A stretch of DNA of 64,000 nucleotides from Prochloraceae cyanobacterium PL24a_bin.78 (lineage in GTDB: Bacteria; Cyanobacteriota; Cyanobacteriia; Cyanobacteriales; JANQIW01): the NCBI GenBank assembly GCA_028281945.1, contig JANQIW010000081.1, positions 57,212 to 121,211 of the forward strand. Reading direction: 5' to 3'. The translations under genes and the position numbers were made by a program. Position 1 is the first letter of the stretch, and each line of letters opens with the position of its first letter. Below the pieces are notes generated by a model. That model was given only the letters and a program-made list of their open reading frames with translations. It was not told where the DNA came from and ran no database searches. Positions 27,443-37,252 of the stretch are shown here, one piece after another.

Positions 27443-29188
27443 ATGAAAAATCTTTCTTATCTTAAACGTTTTACTAGTAAAGTTTTACCAATTTTGAGTT
27501 TATCATTATTAGTTAATGCTTGTACTAGCAATAATCAAAACACAAATTCCAACAATTTTTCTAATTCAAATAATACACCTAAGGGCTTTGAAGTGAAATT
27601 TTTACTAGGGAGTGATCTCAAAGAATTTTGCAACCAAGCCTCACAAAAATTTAACAAAACTAATCCTAAACTAGATAATGGAACATCATTTCACTTAACC
27701 TGTGAAGCTAAAGGTAGTGGTGATGTTATTAATACAGTATTAAATTTAGCACAACAATATAAGCAAGGCGCAGTTTCCGAAAATTCTCCACAATTTCCTA
27801 CTCTTGTATCGGTAGATGGGGAAATCTATCAAAGTCAGTTTATTTTCCAAATGAATAAGTTATTTCCGGGAAAAAATTATATACCTGAAATAACAGATTC
27901 CCCTTTATTAACTTATAGTCCCATGGTGTTTATGACAACTACCGATTTAGCACCTGGTTTAGAAAAAGTTGATAACCTTTATGTTTCATTAACCAAAGCA
28001 AATAACCATAAAGATTTAGATGAAAATGCTCCACCATTACCTATAAATTATGTGCATACTGCTCCTACTCGTTCTAATTCCGGATTACAAACCTTAGTAG
28101 CTCAATTTGCCTCCGTTGCAGGTAAACCTCCTGAAGATTTAACTATAGCAGATATCGAAAAATATCAAGGTGAAGTTAGTAAAATTCAAAGTAAAATCAC
28201 TCGTTATGGAAAATCTACCGGAACTTTAGCTAAATCTATGGTAGAAAATGGGCCATTTTGGGCATCTGTAGGGTCAGTATATGAATCATTAGTTATTCAA
28301 GCTAATAGTAACTTTTCCACCGATAAGAAATACAAAGCCATTTATCCAAAAGCAACCTTTAGTTCTAACAAACGAGCAATTTTACCAAAAGCACCTTGGG
28401 TAAGTGAAGAAGAAAGAGAAGCTGCCGAAGAAATCATAGAATATTTACGAACACCTGAAATTCAACAACTAGCATCGGAATTAGGCTTACGCCCAGGGAT
28501 ACCAGAAGTATCATTAGGAGGAAAATTTTCTGCTCAATTTGGTGTAAATCCTAATCCTACTTATGAATCTTATCGCCCTCCCCAGCCCGAAGTAGTAGAA
28601 GCAATGCTCAAAAGTTGGCAGCAATTTGCTAAAAAACCATCTCAAGTAGCAGTAGTGATCGATACTTCAGGTTCCATGTCAGGAAGGAAATTAACCGCAG
28701 TTAAAAATACTTTGCTAAATTATATTAATAATCTTGGTAATAAAGAAAAAATTGCCTTAATTAGTTTTAATTCTAAGATTAATGAGCCAGTAATTATTGA
28801 TGGCACTGATGCAGGAAAAGAAAAAGGAATTCGTTTTATTAGTAGTCTTAAAGCCCAAGGTGGTACTGCACTTTATGATACTGCTTTATATGCTCGTAAT
28901 TGGCTAATTCAAAATCAACAAAATGATGCTATTAATGCTGTCTTAGTGTTAACAGATGGAGAAGATTCTGGTTCCAAGATTAATTTAAATCAATTATCTC
29001 AAGAGTTACAAAAAAGTGGTTTTTCTTCTGATCAAAGGATTTCTTTTTTTACTGTAGGTTATGGTAAAGATGGAGATTTTAATGCTGATGCCCTAAAGCA
29101 AATTGCCAAAATTAATGGAGGTTATTATCGTAAGGGAAATCCTGAAACAATCTCTAATTTAATGGCAGATTTACAAGTAGAGTTTTAA
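27443..29188 (+). CDS. solute-binding-like domain fused to VWA domain, probable lipoprotein
   Basis: Protein of 581 residues. A signal segment ends at LLVNAC, so Cys27 is a likely lipidation site although the lipobox is not ideal. Residues ~48-360 resemble an extracellular solute-binding protein (VKFLLGSDLKEFCNQASQKF at the start, PTRSNSG in the middle, EEIIEYLRTPEIQQLASELG near the end). Residues ~400-580 are a von Willebrand factor A domain with a complete MIDAS motif (D407-T-S-G-S), a later GGTALYD and LTDGEDSG. No permease or ATPase is nearby, so transport is unlikely. The binding half may sense a ligand and the VWA half a protein partner. The next gene starts two bases after its stop. 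Confidence 0.8.
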   Translation: MKNLSYLKRFTSKVLPILSLSLLVNACTSNNQNTNSNNFSNSNNTPKGFEVKFLLGSDLKEFCNQASQKFNKTNPKLDNGTSFHLTCEAKGSGDVINTVLNLAQQYKQGAVSENSPQFPTLVSVDGEIYQSQFIFQMNKLFPGKNYIPEITDSPLLTYSPMVFMTTTDLAPGLEKVDNLYVSLTKANNHKDLDENAPPLPINYVHTAPTRSNSGLQTLVAQFASVAGKPPEDLTIADIEKYQGEVSKIQSKITRYGKSTGTLAKSMVENGPFWASVGSVYESLVIQANSNFSTDKKYKAIYPKATFSSNKRAILPKAPWVSEEEREAAEEIIEYLRTPEIQQLASELGLRPGIPEVSLGGKFSAQFGVNPNPTYESYRPPQPEVVEAMLKSWQQFAKKPSQVAVVIDTSGSMSGRKLTAVKNTLLNYINNLGNKEKIALISFNSKINEPVIIDGTDAGKEKGIRFISSLKAQGGTALYDTALYARNWLIQNQQNDAINAVLVLTDGEDSGSKINLNQLSQELQKSGFSSDQRISFFTVGYGKDGDFNADALKQIAKINGGYYRKGNPETISNLMADLQVEF

Positions 29189-29190
29189 TC

Positions 29191-29919
29191 ATGAAATCAA
29201 TCCAATTAACTAATCCTCTTCGTTATCCTTTAGCTATTTTAACAGGTGGAATTGTTTTATTTGTTAGTGTAAAATTGGTGCGCTTACCCAGTTTTATTAT
29301 GCTACCAATTAGCGCAGGAATTTCTCTAGCTGGGGCAAGTTATCTCAAATTTCAAGAGCCTGAAATTGATGATTTAGGCAATCCTGATTTAGTAAAAGAA
29401 TTAGAATCTATTAAAAAAGAAGCTCAATTAGTAGTAGAAAAAGCAGATAATCTTTGGGCAGAATCAGAGAAATTATTAACAGCTTCTCATCAAATAGAAT
29501 TATTATCTCTAGTGCAATCTTCCTGTGAAAGTGCTAAAGAATTGCCACAAAAAATAGAAGAATTATCCCGTCGTTTATACGGAAAAAATGCCTTATTATC
29601 AGTTCCACAATTGGAACAAAAACTGACAGATATAGAAGCAAAACAAAAAAAAGCTTCTGGTATTGCCAAAGAAAAATTTGACCAATTAGCAACTAGTATT
29701 AAGAAAAATATTGAATTAGCAAAACAAGGAGAAGATGCCCGTCAAGCTCAAATAATTTCTTTATCAAGTTTAATTATTGAATCTGCTGGCATTTTACAGC
29801 AATTGCAAGTTAAACTTCGTACTTCTAATCTAGATAATTCTGATGCAATAAATGAGTTACGTAGCTTAAGTAGTGATTTAAATACTTTACAAGAAAACAT
29901 GGATTTACTATTTGCTTAG
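29191..29919 (+). CDS. membrane protein with long coiled coil, unknown
   Basis: Protein of 242 residues with two hydrophobic helices in the first 50 residues (PLAILTGGIVLFVSVKLV and FIMLPISAGISLAGASYL), then an almost wholly helical, coiled-coil-prone remainder rich in Lys, Glu, Leu and Gln. It does not match a family I can name; a vague likeness to TelA-type toxic-anion proteins in helical content is not enough for a call. It is two bases downstream of the VWA lipoprotein gene and upstream of a second binding-protein-like gene, so the three likely form one unit that spans the membrane. Confidence 0.65.
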   Translation: MKSIQLTNPLRYPLAILTGGIVLFVSVKLVRLPSFIMLPISAGISLAGASYLKFQEPEIDDLGNPDLVKELESIKKEAQLVVEKADNLWAESEKLLTASHQIELLSLVQSSCESAKELPQKIEELSRRLYGKNALLSVPQLEQKLTDIEAKQKKASGIAKEKFDQLATSIKKNIELAKQGEDARQAQIISLSSLIIESAGILQQLQVKLRTSNLDNSDAINELRSLSSDLNTLQENMDLLFA

Positions 29920-30102
29920 AATGGAAAAAATTACCAGAATATTGTCACCTATTGTTGCTTTAATATTTTTATTTTTTGTATAGCATTTTAAATCTATATT
30001 ATACCTTATTTAAGGACTTTTTATCGACAAATGTAATCAATATAATCAATCTCAAAAGTAAGTTCAAAACATTAATATTTGAAAAAATATTCCCAAAGAA
30101 AA

Positions 30103-31203
30103 ATGACACCATCTAAACAAAAAAATACTATTATTTCTCTAGGAATAGTTTTAGCTGCATTAGTATTAACCTATATTCCATTACCAACAACACAAAAAAA
30201 AATTACCATAGTTAGCGGAAGTGAATTAAAAGAAACCTTAGAAATAATTGAAGATAAATTTGAAGAAGTTAATCCCAATATTGATATAAATATAGAAATC
30301 CAAGGCTCTCAAGATATTATTAATAATTATGTTGATGATAACAATGATTTTAAACCAACTGTCTTAATTCCAGCTAATGGCGTAATTTTAAAAGAATTAG
30401 AAACAAGATGGAAAGCTACAGAAAATTCCGAACCATTTTACCAACAACCTACACCAATTGCTAAAACTATTTTAGTAGCTATAGCTTGGGAAGAAAGAGC
30501 AGCAGTTTTATTTCCTGATAATAATTTTGATTGGAATAAAATAGAACAAGCAATGAAGCAAAGAAGTTGGGATAATATTGGTGGTAAAAATAATTGGGGT
30601 AGCTTTGATTTTGTTACTACAAATCCCACTCGCTCTAATAGTGGACAATTAACTTTAAGTCTATGGGCACAAGATGAATTGGGAGTTAATAATCTCTCAA
30701 TTAGTAATATTAATAGCCCCAAAATTAGAAGTTTATTTTCCCTCATTAAAAATTCTGTATATCAACCACCTCGATCGACAGATATCTTATTACAAGAATT
30801 TATCGCACGAGGACCCAACGATGCCGATATCGCCACAGTTTATGAAAGTATTGCCCTATATCGATGGTCTCAAGCACAGGTAAATCAAAATAAAGCTTAC
30901 AGAATTTATTATCTAAATCCCACCATAGAAACCGTTGCTACTGCTGCAATTGTTAGGCGAGATGTCGATAATACTGAAGTTAAAGCTGCTAAAAAATTTA
31001 TCGATTTTTTAATAGAAAAAGAGCAGCAAGAAATTTTTATTCGTCATGGTTTTCGACCAGTAAATAATAGTATTAAATTAGAATCTGTTGCTAACAGCCC
31101 TTGGAATCAAAATATCCCCGGAGCACAAACAGATTTATCCATCAAAACTACACAGCCTCCTAGTGTAGAAATTATTGGAGAAATTCAGCGTTTATGGCAG
31201 TAG
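30103..31203 (+). CDS. solute-binding-protein-like membrane-anchored protein
   Basis: Protein of 366 residues with an uncleaved or signal-type N-terminal helix (TIISLGIVLAALVLTYI) and a substrate-binding-protein fold (ITIVSGSELKETLEIIEDKF onward). It shares PTRSNSG and the AKKFIDFLIEKEQQEIFIRHGFR-type C-terminal segment with the binding half of the VWA lipoprotein encoded upstream, so the two are paralogous; this copy lacks the VWA domain. The frame could begin at a TTG at 30079, but the ATG at 30103 directly precedes the hydrophobic helix. It is 183 bases downstream of the coiled-coil gene. Confidence 0.75.
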   Translation: MTPSKQKNTIISLGIVLAALVLTYIPLPTTQKKITIVSGSELKETLEIIEDKFEEVNPNIDINIEIQGSQDIINNYVDDNNDFKPTVLIPANGVILKELETRWKATENSEPFYQQPTPIAKTILVAIAWEERAAVLFPDNNFDWNKIEQAMKQRSWDNIGGKNNWGSFDFVTTNPTRSNSGQLTLSLWAQDELGVNNLSISNINSPKIRSLFSLIKNSVYQPPRSTDILLQEFIARGPNDADIATVYESIALYRWSQAQVNQNKAYRIYYLNPTIETVATAAIVRRDVDNTEVKAAKKFIDFLIEKEQQEIFIRHGFRPVNNSIKLESVANSPWNQNIPGAQTDLSIKTTQPPSVEIIGEIQRLWQ

Positions 31204-31323
31204 TTATGATTTTTTTTCAACTTCAGCAACACCTTTTTTCTGCCATCAATATATAAAAAAATACTTGATTAAGGATAATCGATGAAAACCTTCCTCAACA
31301 AATCCCAAACCAAAAATTATTGA

Positions 31324-31527
31324 TTAATTCAATTTCTTCGCCCTAAGAGTTTGAGGTAATGCAGACTCTTCATTATAATCTTCCAAACACAACTCCCAAC
31401 CATTTGCTAAAGTAACGACTTTGCCTTCTGGAGTAGTAGTTTCTTCCACCACTTCTTCTTCCAAATCTTTTTTAGGTACATATACTGTTAACTTTCCACT
31501 CTTATCCTGACTTAACATTATTTTCAT
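31324..31527 (-). CDS. nifT: NifT/FixU family protein, isolated copy
   Basis: Small protein of 67 residues with the typical NifT/FixU pattern: MKIMLSQDKSGKLTVYVPKK, then DLEEEVV, then VTLANGWELCLED and a C-terminal LPQTLRAKKL. In diazotrophs the gene sits in nif clusters; its role is unknown and it is not essential for nitrogenase in the species tested. Here no nif gene is visible on either side. The neighbours are the binding-protein set (convergent) and an O-antigen-ligase-like gene. GGAGTAGGA lies five bases before the ATG and supports the start. Confidence 0.85.
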   Translation of the reverse strand: MKIMLSQDKSGKLTVYVPKKDLEEEVVEETTTPEGKVVTLANGWELCLEDYNEESALPQTLRAKKLN

Positions 31528-31843
31528 AAATTCCTACTCCAGTATTTACTAAATATCCATAGTTAACTATTAATTATCCATCCTTAATCCTTGATTGTTG
31601 TCAGGATTTAAACAAGTTTTAAGATCGAAAATATTCATTAAATTGTTCCTAAAAATAATATAATTTTTTGATAAATCTAAAAAGATAGTTTTATGTTTAT
31701 TTTTTTAGTATTCTATAATTCCCTCATTCTCCTATTCTCCTATTCTCCCATTCCCCCATTCCCCCATTCCCCCATTCCCCCATTCTCCTATTCTCCCATT
31801 CCACGACTCAATGTCTATAATTCTTTAAGAAAAACCATACAAC
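31528..31843. other. intergenic stretch with tandem octamer tract
   Basis: 316 bases between nifT and the O-antigen-ligase-like gene (stop codon at 31844). The left part should hold the nifT promoter on the minus strand. The only clear structure is the octamer tract at 31726-31802, listed separately. A plus-strand open frame through it translates to Pro/Ser/Ile repeats and is judged not to be a gene. Confidence 0.6.
31726..31802 (+). repeat. tandem repeat, 8-bp unit ATTCYCCY
   Basis: Nine consecutive octamers and a partial tenth of the form ATTCTCCT, ATTCTCCC or ATTCCCCC. The four central units are identical (ATTCCCCC); the outer ones carry T for C at one or two places. The tract is pyrimidine-only apart from one A per unit, and stands out in the AT-rich background. 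Such tracts change length by slippage. Confidence 0.9.
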
Positions 31844-33097
31844 CTATTCTAAATTTGATTTTAGGCTTTTTCCATTAACAAGATTAATACTTCCCCAAAT
31901 TACTCCTAACAAAACCCATCCTAAAGTATTTACTCGTAAATCATAAATACTAACATCCAATAAATTAAATAAAATACAACTGCTAAAAGCCATACAATAA
32001 GCAAATATAATATCCTTATCTTTGAATCTATTAATCAACTTAAATCCATTAAATACTATCCACCCTACTAAAAAACTAAATAGAAAACCCCCAATAATTC
32101 CAATTTCACCTATCAACATCACAAAAATATTGTGAGGATGTCCTAACCATAAACCCCATTCAGCCTCGTATAAAGGAGTAAAATTCCTCAATCCCCACCC
32201 AAGCCAAGGTTTTTCAATGCCCATATCTAAAGCAAACCGCCATTGAGTAATTCTTAATGTCTCTAGAGGACGATCGGGATATAATTCATCAGACAATCTA
32301 CCCCAAATAAATTTTGGAATAATCACTCGTAAAGCATCACGACTAGGATTAAGTCCAAAAGCAGACCAAAGAATAATACCTGCGCTAGTCAAAACCGGCA
32401 CAAATAATAAATACCATCTCAAATAAAAAGCAAAACCAAGACAAACTAAAAAAGCAATTCCCCAAGCATTACGAGAAGAAGTTAAAACCAAACCCAAACT
32501 ATCAAAAATTAAAATAAGACTTAAAAATAATAAAACTTTACCTTGATTACGATTAAAACTTTCTCGCCAAACCTTCCACACATCCAACCATAAACCCAAA
32601 GCCAAATTAAAAACAATCACTAAATAAATAGCAAGAAAATTAGTATAAATAAAAACAGAAGACATTCTTCCAGAAGGATTACCATAAGGCACTAATTCCC
32701 AACCTAATATATAAGGAAAACTCCAACCAGCAAATAACTGGCCCAAACCCAAAATAACTATAGGGAAAGAAGGAATAACCATCATCCAAGCCAATTGACG
32801 CAATTGAGATTCCTGCCTAATCAAAACCCCAAAAATAGCCAACAAAGGAAAAAAAGGTAAAAAATTTGCCAAACCCAAAAAAGCCTCAGTAGGTTTAAAA
32901 GCAAAACAGGATGTAAAAATTAACCACATAGCTAAAACAGCAAATCCCCAAATCAGACGCTGTTTAATCATTTGTTTGTATTCAAGTTGCCAAGTAATAA
33001 TTAAAGCCAAAAATAACCCAACTATTCCTAATAAAGGAATTAAAGGTAAAATTAATATTCCTATAAGTACAAATTTCCATGCCAAAGAATTTTTCAT
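31844..33097 (-). CDS. O-antigen ligase family membrane protein
   Basis: Polytopic protein of 417 residues with ten to twelve hydrophobic helices and the family's large periplasmic loop (about residues 265-315), which includes SDELYPDRPLETLRITQWRF and GWGLRNFTPLYEAEWG, then GHPHNIFVMLIGEIGI. Family members join polysaccharide or O-antigen to a lipid or protein acceptor (Wzy_C superfamily: WaaL, Wzy, PglL; also IctB-like proteins). Which acceptor this one uses is not evident; no glycan cluster is adjacent. The longest frame starts at a TTG at 33106; I chose the ATG at 33097, three codons in. Confidence 0.85.
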   Translation of the reverse strand: MKNSLAWKFVLIGILILPLIPLLGIVGLFLALIITWQLEYKQMIKQRLIWGFAVLAMWLIFTSCFAFKPTEAFLGLANFLPFFPLLAIFGVLIRQESQLRQLAWMMVIPSFPIVILGLGQLFAGWSFPYILGWELVPYGNPSGRMSSVFIYTNFLAIYLVIVFNLALGLWLDVWKVWRESFNRNQGKVLLFLSLILIFDSLGLVLTSSRNAWGIAFLVCLGFAFYLRWYLLFVPVLTSAGIILWSAFGLNPSRDALRVIIPKFIWGRLSDELYPDRPLETLRITQWRFALDMGIEKPWLGWGLRNFTPLYEAEWGLWLGHPHNIFVMLIGEIGIIGGFLFSFLVGWIVFNGFKLINRFKDKDIIFAYCMAFSSCILFNLLDVSIYDLRVNTLGWVLLGVIWGSINLVNGKSLKSNLE

Positions 33098-33313
33098 TCT
33101 TTTCAATATTTAGATTTGGATAAATTTAAAATAATTTTAAAACTAACGATTCAAAATAGCTAAAAATGGGTTTATCCCAATATACAAACAAGATTATAAG
33201 GAAAAACCCTTCTGATTATTCTCTGAAAATAGAATTATACCGTAACTTATCATTAATTAATCTAATGTTTACTCAAAATATCAGTAACTAGTAACTATAA
33301 AATATTAACCATT

Positions 33314-34159
33314 TCAAGCAAACTCCCATAACTCATCACCACGGATTAGGCGAATTTGGGCTAAAGCAAAAATAGCTGGTATTATACGAGTATAATTAGT
33401 AGCAATAGCCCGCCAACCTAAATCAGCAAAAAAATAACCCCATAAAATTGGCCCTGCCGCAGCCAAAACACCACGCACTGCCCCATAACGAGCAGCATTT
33501 ACCACCATACCTCTCTTTGCAGCTTGAAGTAATAAATGATTTTGAAACTTAGTAGCAGCTAAAGTTCCACCTTTAACAATTGCCGATTTAGCGGCTTGAT
33601 AAGTAGCAAAATGAACTGCAAATTGACTAGCTAGGTGTTTAAGTAACCAAGGCTTAATAATCGAACTAAAAGCCCAAGCACTGCTACCTTTAAGTAATAA
33701 ATTCACCGGATCGTGTTGTAATTCTAATGGCAAAGGCTCTGGTAAATTAGACTTAGCTAAAGCTTTTTGAACTCTACCTTGTAAACATTGCTTTTCTTGA
33801 GTTGGTAAACTCTTCCAAGCCTTATTTAAAAGATAAAGGAAAATTTCCCCTTCAATTTCAGTGGTTGACATTTCCATAGAATAAGGAACCTTCAAATAAT
33901 GACAAACTTTAATCAAAATTTGACGATAACTAACTTCCTTGGTTTTTCTTTTTAAAACAGTAAATCCATCTGCTGCCAAATAACGAAAACGTTGTTCTAA
34001 AGAATCCAAGCAAGATTGTCTACTTTGACTTTGAATCTCTATAGGCGCAGGAGTTTGGAGGTAATCTATGGGATTAAATCGACGGGAAAAAAGAATCTGT
34101 GTCAACTGTTTTAATTCTTCTTCTGTTGCTAAATCTAAGGCTGTTGTAAGTTCATCCAA
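33314..34159 (-). CDS. YaaW family (UPF0174-like) protein
   Basis: Protein of 281 residues opening with the YaaW pattern DELTTALDLATEEELKQLTQ followed by FNPIDYLQTP. The middle part is helical (SYRQILIKVCHYLKVPYSM, then TTEIEGEIFLYLLNKAW). The C-terminal ~90 residues are Ala/Gly-rich and weakly hydrophobic (GAVRGVLAAAGPILWGYFF) and may insert in or lie on a membrane. The family's function is unknown. The start is TTG with AGGGG about seven bases upstream; it gives the family N-terminus and no in-frame ATG precedes it. A MITE-like element lies just upstream, at 34212-34348. Confidence 0.8.
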   Translation of the reverse strand: MDELTTALDLATEEELKQLTQILFSRRFNPIDYLQTPAPIEIQSQSRQSCLDSLEQRFRYLAADGFTVLKRKTKEVSYRQILIKVCHYLKVPYSMEMSTTEIEGEIFLYLLNKAWKSLPTQEKQCLQGRVQKALAKSNLPEPLPLELQHDPVNLLLKGSSAWAFSSIIKPWLLKHLASQFAVHFATYQAAKSAIVKGGTLAATKFQNHLLLQAAKRGMVVNAARYGAVRGVLAAAGPILWGYFFADLGWRAIATNYTRIIPAIFALAQIRLIRGDELWEFA

Positions 34160-34211
34160 GTTTTTTCCCCTATTTTGAATTGCTTTTGAAAACTATTTTA
34201 ACCAATTTTAT

Positions 34212-34348
<137 letters not shown>

Positions 34349-34423
34349 TTAAGTATGATTCTTTCTCCACTATACTATTTTTGTTTGAGAAGATTCTACT
34401 GTAGTTTTACCGTATTTGGTATA

Positions 34424-37252
34424 CTAGCCAGATTTTTTTGTTGTAGACTTGGAAGCTTTGGATTTTGCCTTTTCTTCTAATAATTTCAAGGCTTCTTGGA
34501 GAGTTAAAGAATTTAAAACCTCTTTTGAGAATATTTTTACTACTGTTCTACTATGTCTTACATAAGTTCCATTTGGATTCTCGTAAATATTAATGGGTTT
34601 ATTGTCTTCCGGATGAAATCCTAATTCTCTCAAAAGTTTTTGAGTAGATTTACTAGATTTAGTAGATTTACTAGATTTTTCAGATTGATTAGAATCACTT
34701 GATTTATTTTTACCTTTGTTCTTTAAAGCTAATAATTCAAGAGCCTGTTCAAGAGTTAAAGATTCTACATATTCCTCTGAATTGATTTTGGCATTAGTCT
34801 TATTGTGTTTTACATAAAAACCATAAGGCCCTTTATAAATATTAACTGGTTCGTTATCTTCTGGATGAAGTCCTAATTCTCGCAAAGGTTTCTTTTTGCC
34901 TCCCCTTCCTGCTTTCTTCGGTTGGGCTAATAACTCTAAAGCTCGCTCTAAAGTAACTCCTAAAACATCATCTTCTTTTTTCAAAGAGCGATAATCTTTC
35001 TCCTTATTCAATTCCGCAACTATATAAGGCCCAAATCTACCCAAACTCGCTTTAATTGTTGCTCCTGTTTCTGGGTGATTTCCTAAAGTTCGAGGTAAAG
35101 ATAATAAACCTACTGCCATATCCAAAGTAACGTTTTCAATCTCAACTCCTTTAGGTATAGAAGCCGTTTTTGGTTTTTTCCTTTTTCCCTCTGGGGTGTC
35201 TCCTAATTGTAAATAAGGGCCATAAGTTCCTACTAATAAATAAATTGGTACTCCTGTTTCTGGATGATTTCCGATTATTTCTGGCTCTTTAGCTTTTTGA
35301 GTTAAGAGTATATTTACTTGCTCGGAATCCAAATCTGCTGGAGTTAAATCTGGAGGAATAGAAGCTTTTAGTTCTTCTTCTCCATTTTTTGTTTCTAAAT
35401 AAGGACCATATCTACCTATTTTTACAGTTACATCTAAATCATCTAGTTTTATTACCCTAGAATGAGTTGGATCAATTTCATTTTCTTTAACTTTGACCTG
35501 ATTTTCTAATCCTTGATCTCCTAGATAAAATTCACTCAGATAGGGAAGCCAGTTTTTTTCGCCACTTGCTATTTCGTCTAAACTTTGCTCCATTTTAGAA
35601 GTAAAGCTGGTATCAACTAAATCTGTAAAATGCTCTTCTAACAAGCTTGCCACCGCAAAAGCTGTAAAACTCGGTACTAAGGTTTTATTGCGCATTTGGG
35701 CGTAACCTCGATCGATAATGGTACTAATAATAGAAGCATAAGTACTAGGGCGGCCCACACCTTCACTTTCGAGAGTTTTAACTAAAGAAGCTTCACTATA
35801 TCGAGCAGGGGGTTGAGTTTCATGACTAAGAGCATCTATTTGCTTACAATCTGGATGATCTCCTTCAGATAAATTTGGCAAAATCACTTCCCGATCTTCT
35901 AAAGCCGCTTCTGGATCATCTGAACCTTCCACATAAGCCCGTAAGAAACCAGGAAACTTTATTCTTTTTCCATTTGCTCGAAATTCAGCATCTTCCACTG
36001 CCAGATTTACAGCAACTTGAATGAGTTTAGCATCAGCCATTTGACAAGCAATGGTTCGTTTCCAGATCAAATCATAAACATCTAATTCTTTACCTGATAA
36101 ATCAGTATTTTGAGGTAATCTAAAAGTCTTACCAGCAGGGCGAATAGCTTCATGGGCTTCTTGAGCACCTTTACTTTTAGTCTTATATTTGCGAGGACTA
36201 GGACTAAGGAATTCTTCCCCATACATATCTTCAACACAAGTTCTAGCTGCCTTAATTGCCTCATCTGATAGATGAACAGAATCTGTACGCATATAAGTAA
36301 TATAACCCTTTTCATACAGATTTTGAGCAATTCTCATAGTTTCTTTGGCACTAAGATTTAATTTGCGGTTTCCTTCTTGTTGAAGAGTTGAAGTAATAAA
36401 AGGTGGAGCAGGTTTTCTCGTAGTTTCTTTTTCTTCCTTAGAAGTAACAGTCCAGGTTTTATCTCCTAACCTTTCCTTCAAAGCCATAGCTTCTTCTTCA
36501 TTTAAAACTACAACTTTTTTCTTAGGAGAAAGTTTTCCAGTTGTAGAATCAAAATCAGCACTAGTTGCGATTTTTTCCTTAGCGATACTAATGAGTTTAG
36601 CTTCAAACTTTTGTTTTTCATGTTCTAAAGTCGCCTTCAAATCCCAATATTTAGAAGACTCAAAAGCCCGACGTTCCCGTTCTCGCTGTACTAATAAACG
36701 TACTGCTACTGACTGAACCCTTCCTGCGGATAAATCTTTAGCAACTTTTTTCCATAATAAAGGAGAAAGAGTATAACCCACTAAACGATCTAAAATTCTT
36801 CTTGTCTCTTGAGCATGAACTAAATTTTCGTCAATATCGCGACAATTAGAAAGAGCTTCTTGAATTGCCTCCCTAGTGATTTCATGGAAAACCATTCTTT
36901 TAGTAGGGATTTTCGGCTGCAATAGCTGCATTAAATGCCAACTAATACTTTCCCCTTCTCGATCTTCATCAGTTGCCAGAATTAACTCTGAAGCATTTTT
37001 GAGATATTTTTTGAGTTTACTAACGATCTCCTGCTTCTTTTTGGGAATAACATATAGGGGTTCAAAATTGGCTTCTACATTTACCCCTAGTTTTGCCCAT
37101 TTTTGGTCTTTGTAATCTGGTGGAATTTCATCAGCAGATGATGGTAAATCCCGAATATGCCCCATTGATGCCTCAATTAGGTAATCTTTAGGAAGATAAT
37201 TTTTAATCGTACGTGCTTTGGTTGGTGATTCAACAATTACTAGAGTAGACAT
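34424..37252 (-). CDS. topA: DNA topoisomerase I
   Basis: Type IA topoisomerase of 942 residues that relaxes negatively supercoiled DNA. Toprim domain: [19 protein letters not shown] at the start and [16 protein letters not shown] (the acidic triad). Active-site Tyr320 lies in [10 protein letters not shown]; further core motifs are [13 protein letters not shown] and [13 protein letters not shown]. The last ~370 residues hold at least five short C-terminal repeats of the kind '.G.HPE...PI....G.YG.YV' (about 590, 650, 715, 790, 880), separated by a Ser/Lys-rich linker ([13 protein letters not shown], about 847-860) and ending in a basic tail. Repeat number varies among cyanobacterial TopA proteins. 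No zinc-finger Cys sets are visible. Confidence 0.96.
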   Translation of the reverse strand: MSTLVIVESPTKARTIKNYLPKDYLIEASMGHIRDLPSSADEIPPDYKDQKWAKLGVNVEANFEPLYVIPKKKQEIVSKLKKYLKNASELILATDEDREGESISWHLMQLLQPKIPTKRMVFHEITREAIQEALSNCRDIDENLVHAQETRRILDRLVGYTLSPLLWKKVAKDLSAGRVQSVAVRLLVQRERERRAFESSKYWDLKATLEHEKQKFEAKLISIAKEKIATSADFDSTTGKLSPKKKVVVLNEEEAMALKERLGDKTWTVTSKEEKETTRKPAPPFITSTLQQEGNRKLNLSAKETMRIAQNLYEKGYITYMRTDSVHLSDEAIKAARTCVEDMYGEEFLSPSPRKYKTKSKGAQEAHEAIRPAGKTFRLPQNTDLSGKELDVYDLIWKRTIACQMADAKLIQVAVNLAVEDAEFRANGKRIKFPGFLRAYVEGSDDPEAALEDREVILPNLSEGDHPDCKQIDALSHETQPPARYSEASLVKTLESEGVGRPSTYASIISTIIDRGYAQMRNKTLVPSFTAFAVASLLEEHFTDLVDTSFTSKMEQSLDEIASGEKNWLPYLSEFYLGDQGLENQVKVKENEIDPTHSRVIKLDDLDVTVKIGRYGPYLETKNGEEELKASIPPDLTPADLDSEQVNILLTQKAKEPEIIGNHPETGVPIYLLVGTYGPYLQLGDTPEGKRKKPKTASIPKGVEIENVTLDMAVGLLSLPRTLGNHPETGATIKASLGRFGPYIVAELNKEKDYRSLKKEDDVLGVTLERALELLAQPKKAGRGGKKKPLRELGLHPEDNEPVNIYKGPYGFYVKHNKTNAKINSEEYVESLTLEQALELLALKNKGKNKSSDSNQSEKSSKSTKSSKSTQKLLRELGFHPEDNKPINIYENPNGTYVRHSRTVVKIFSKEVLNSLTLQEALKLLEEKAKSKASKSTTKKSG

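Noticed and set aside
31726..31802. Short regular repeats considered as a CRISPR array
   Set aside because: The units are eight bases and directly adjacent, with no spacers; no cas genes are present.
31693..31878. Plus-strand open frame of 61 codons through the octamer tract
   Set aside because: It translates to Pro/Ser/Ile repeats dictated by the octamer, has no ribosome binding site and overlaps the end of the O-antigen-ligase-like gene.
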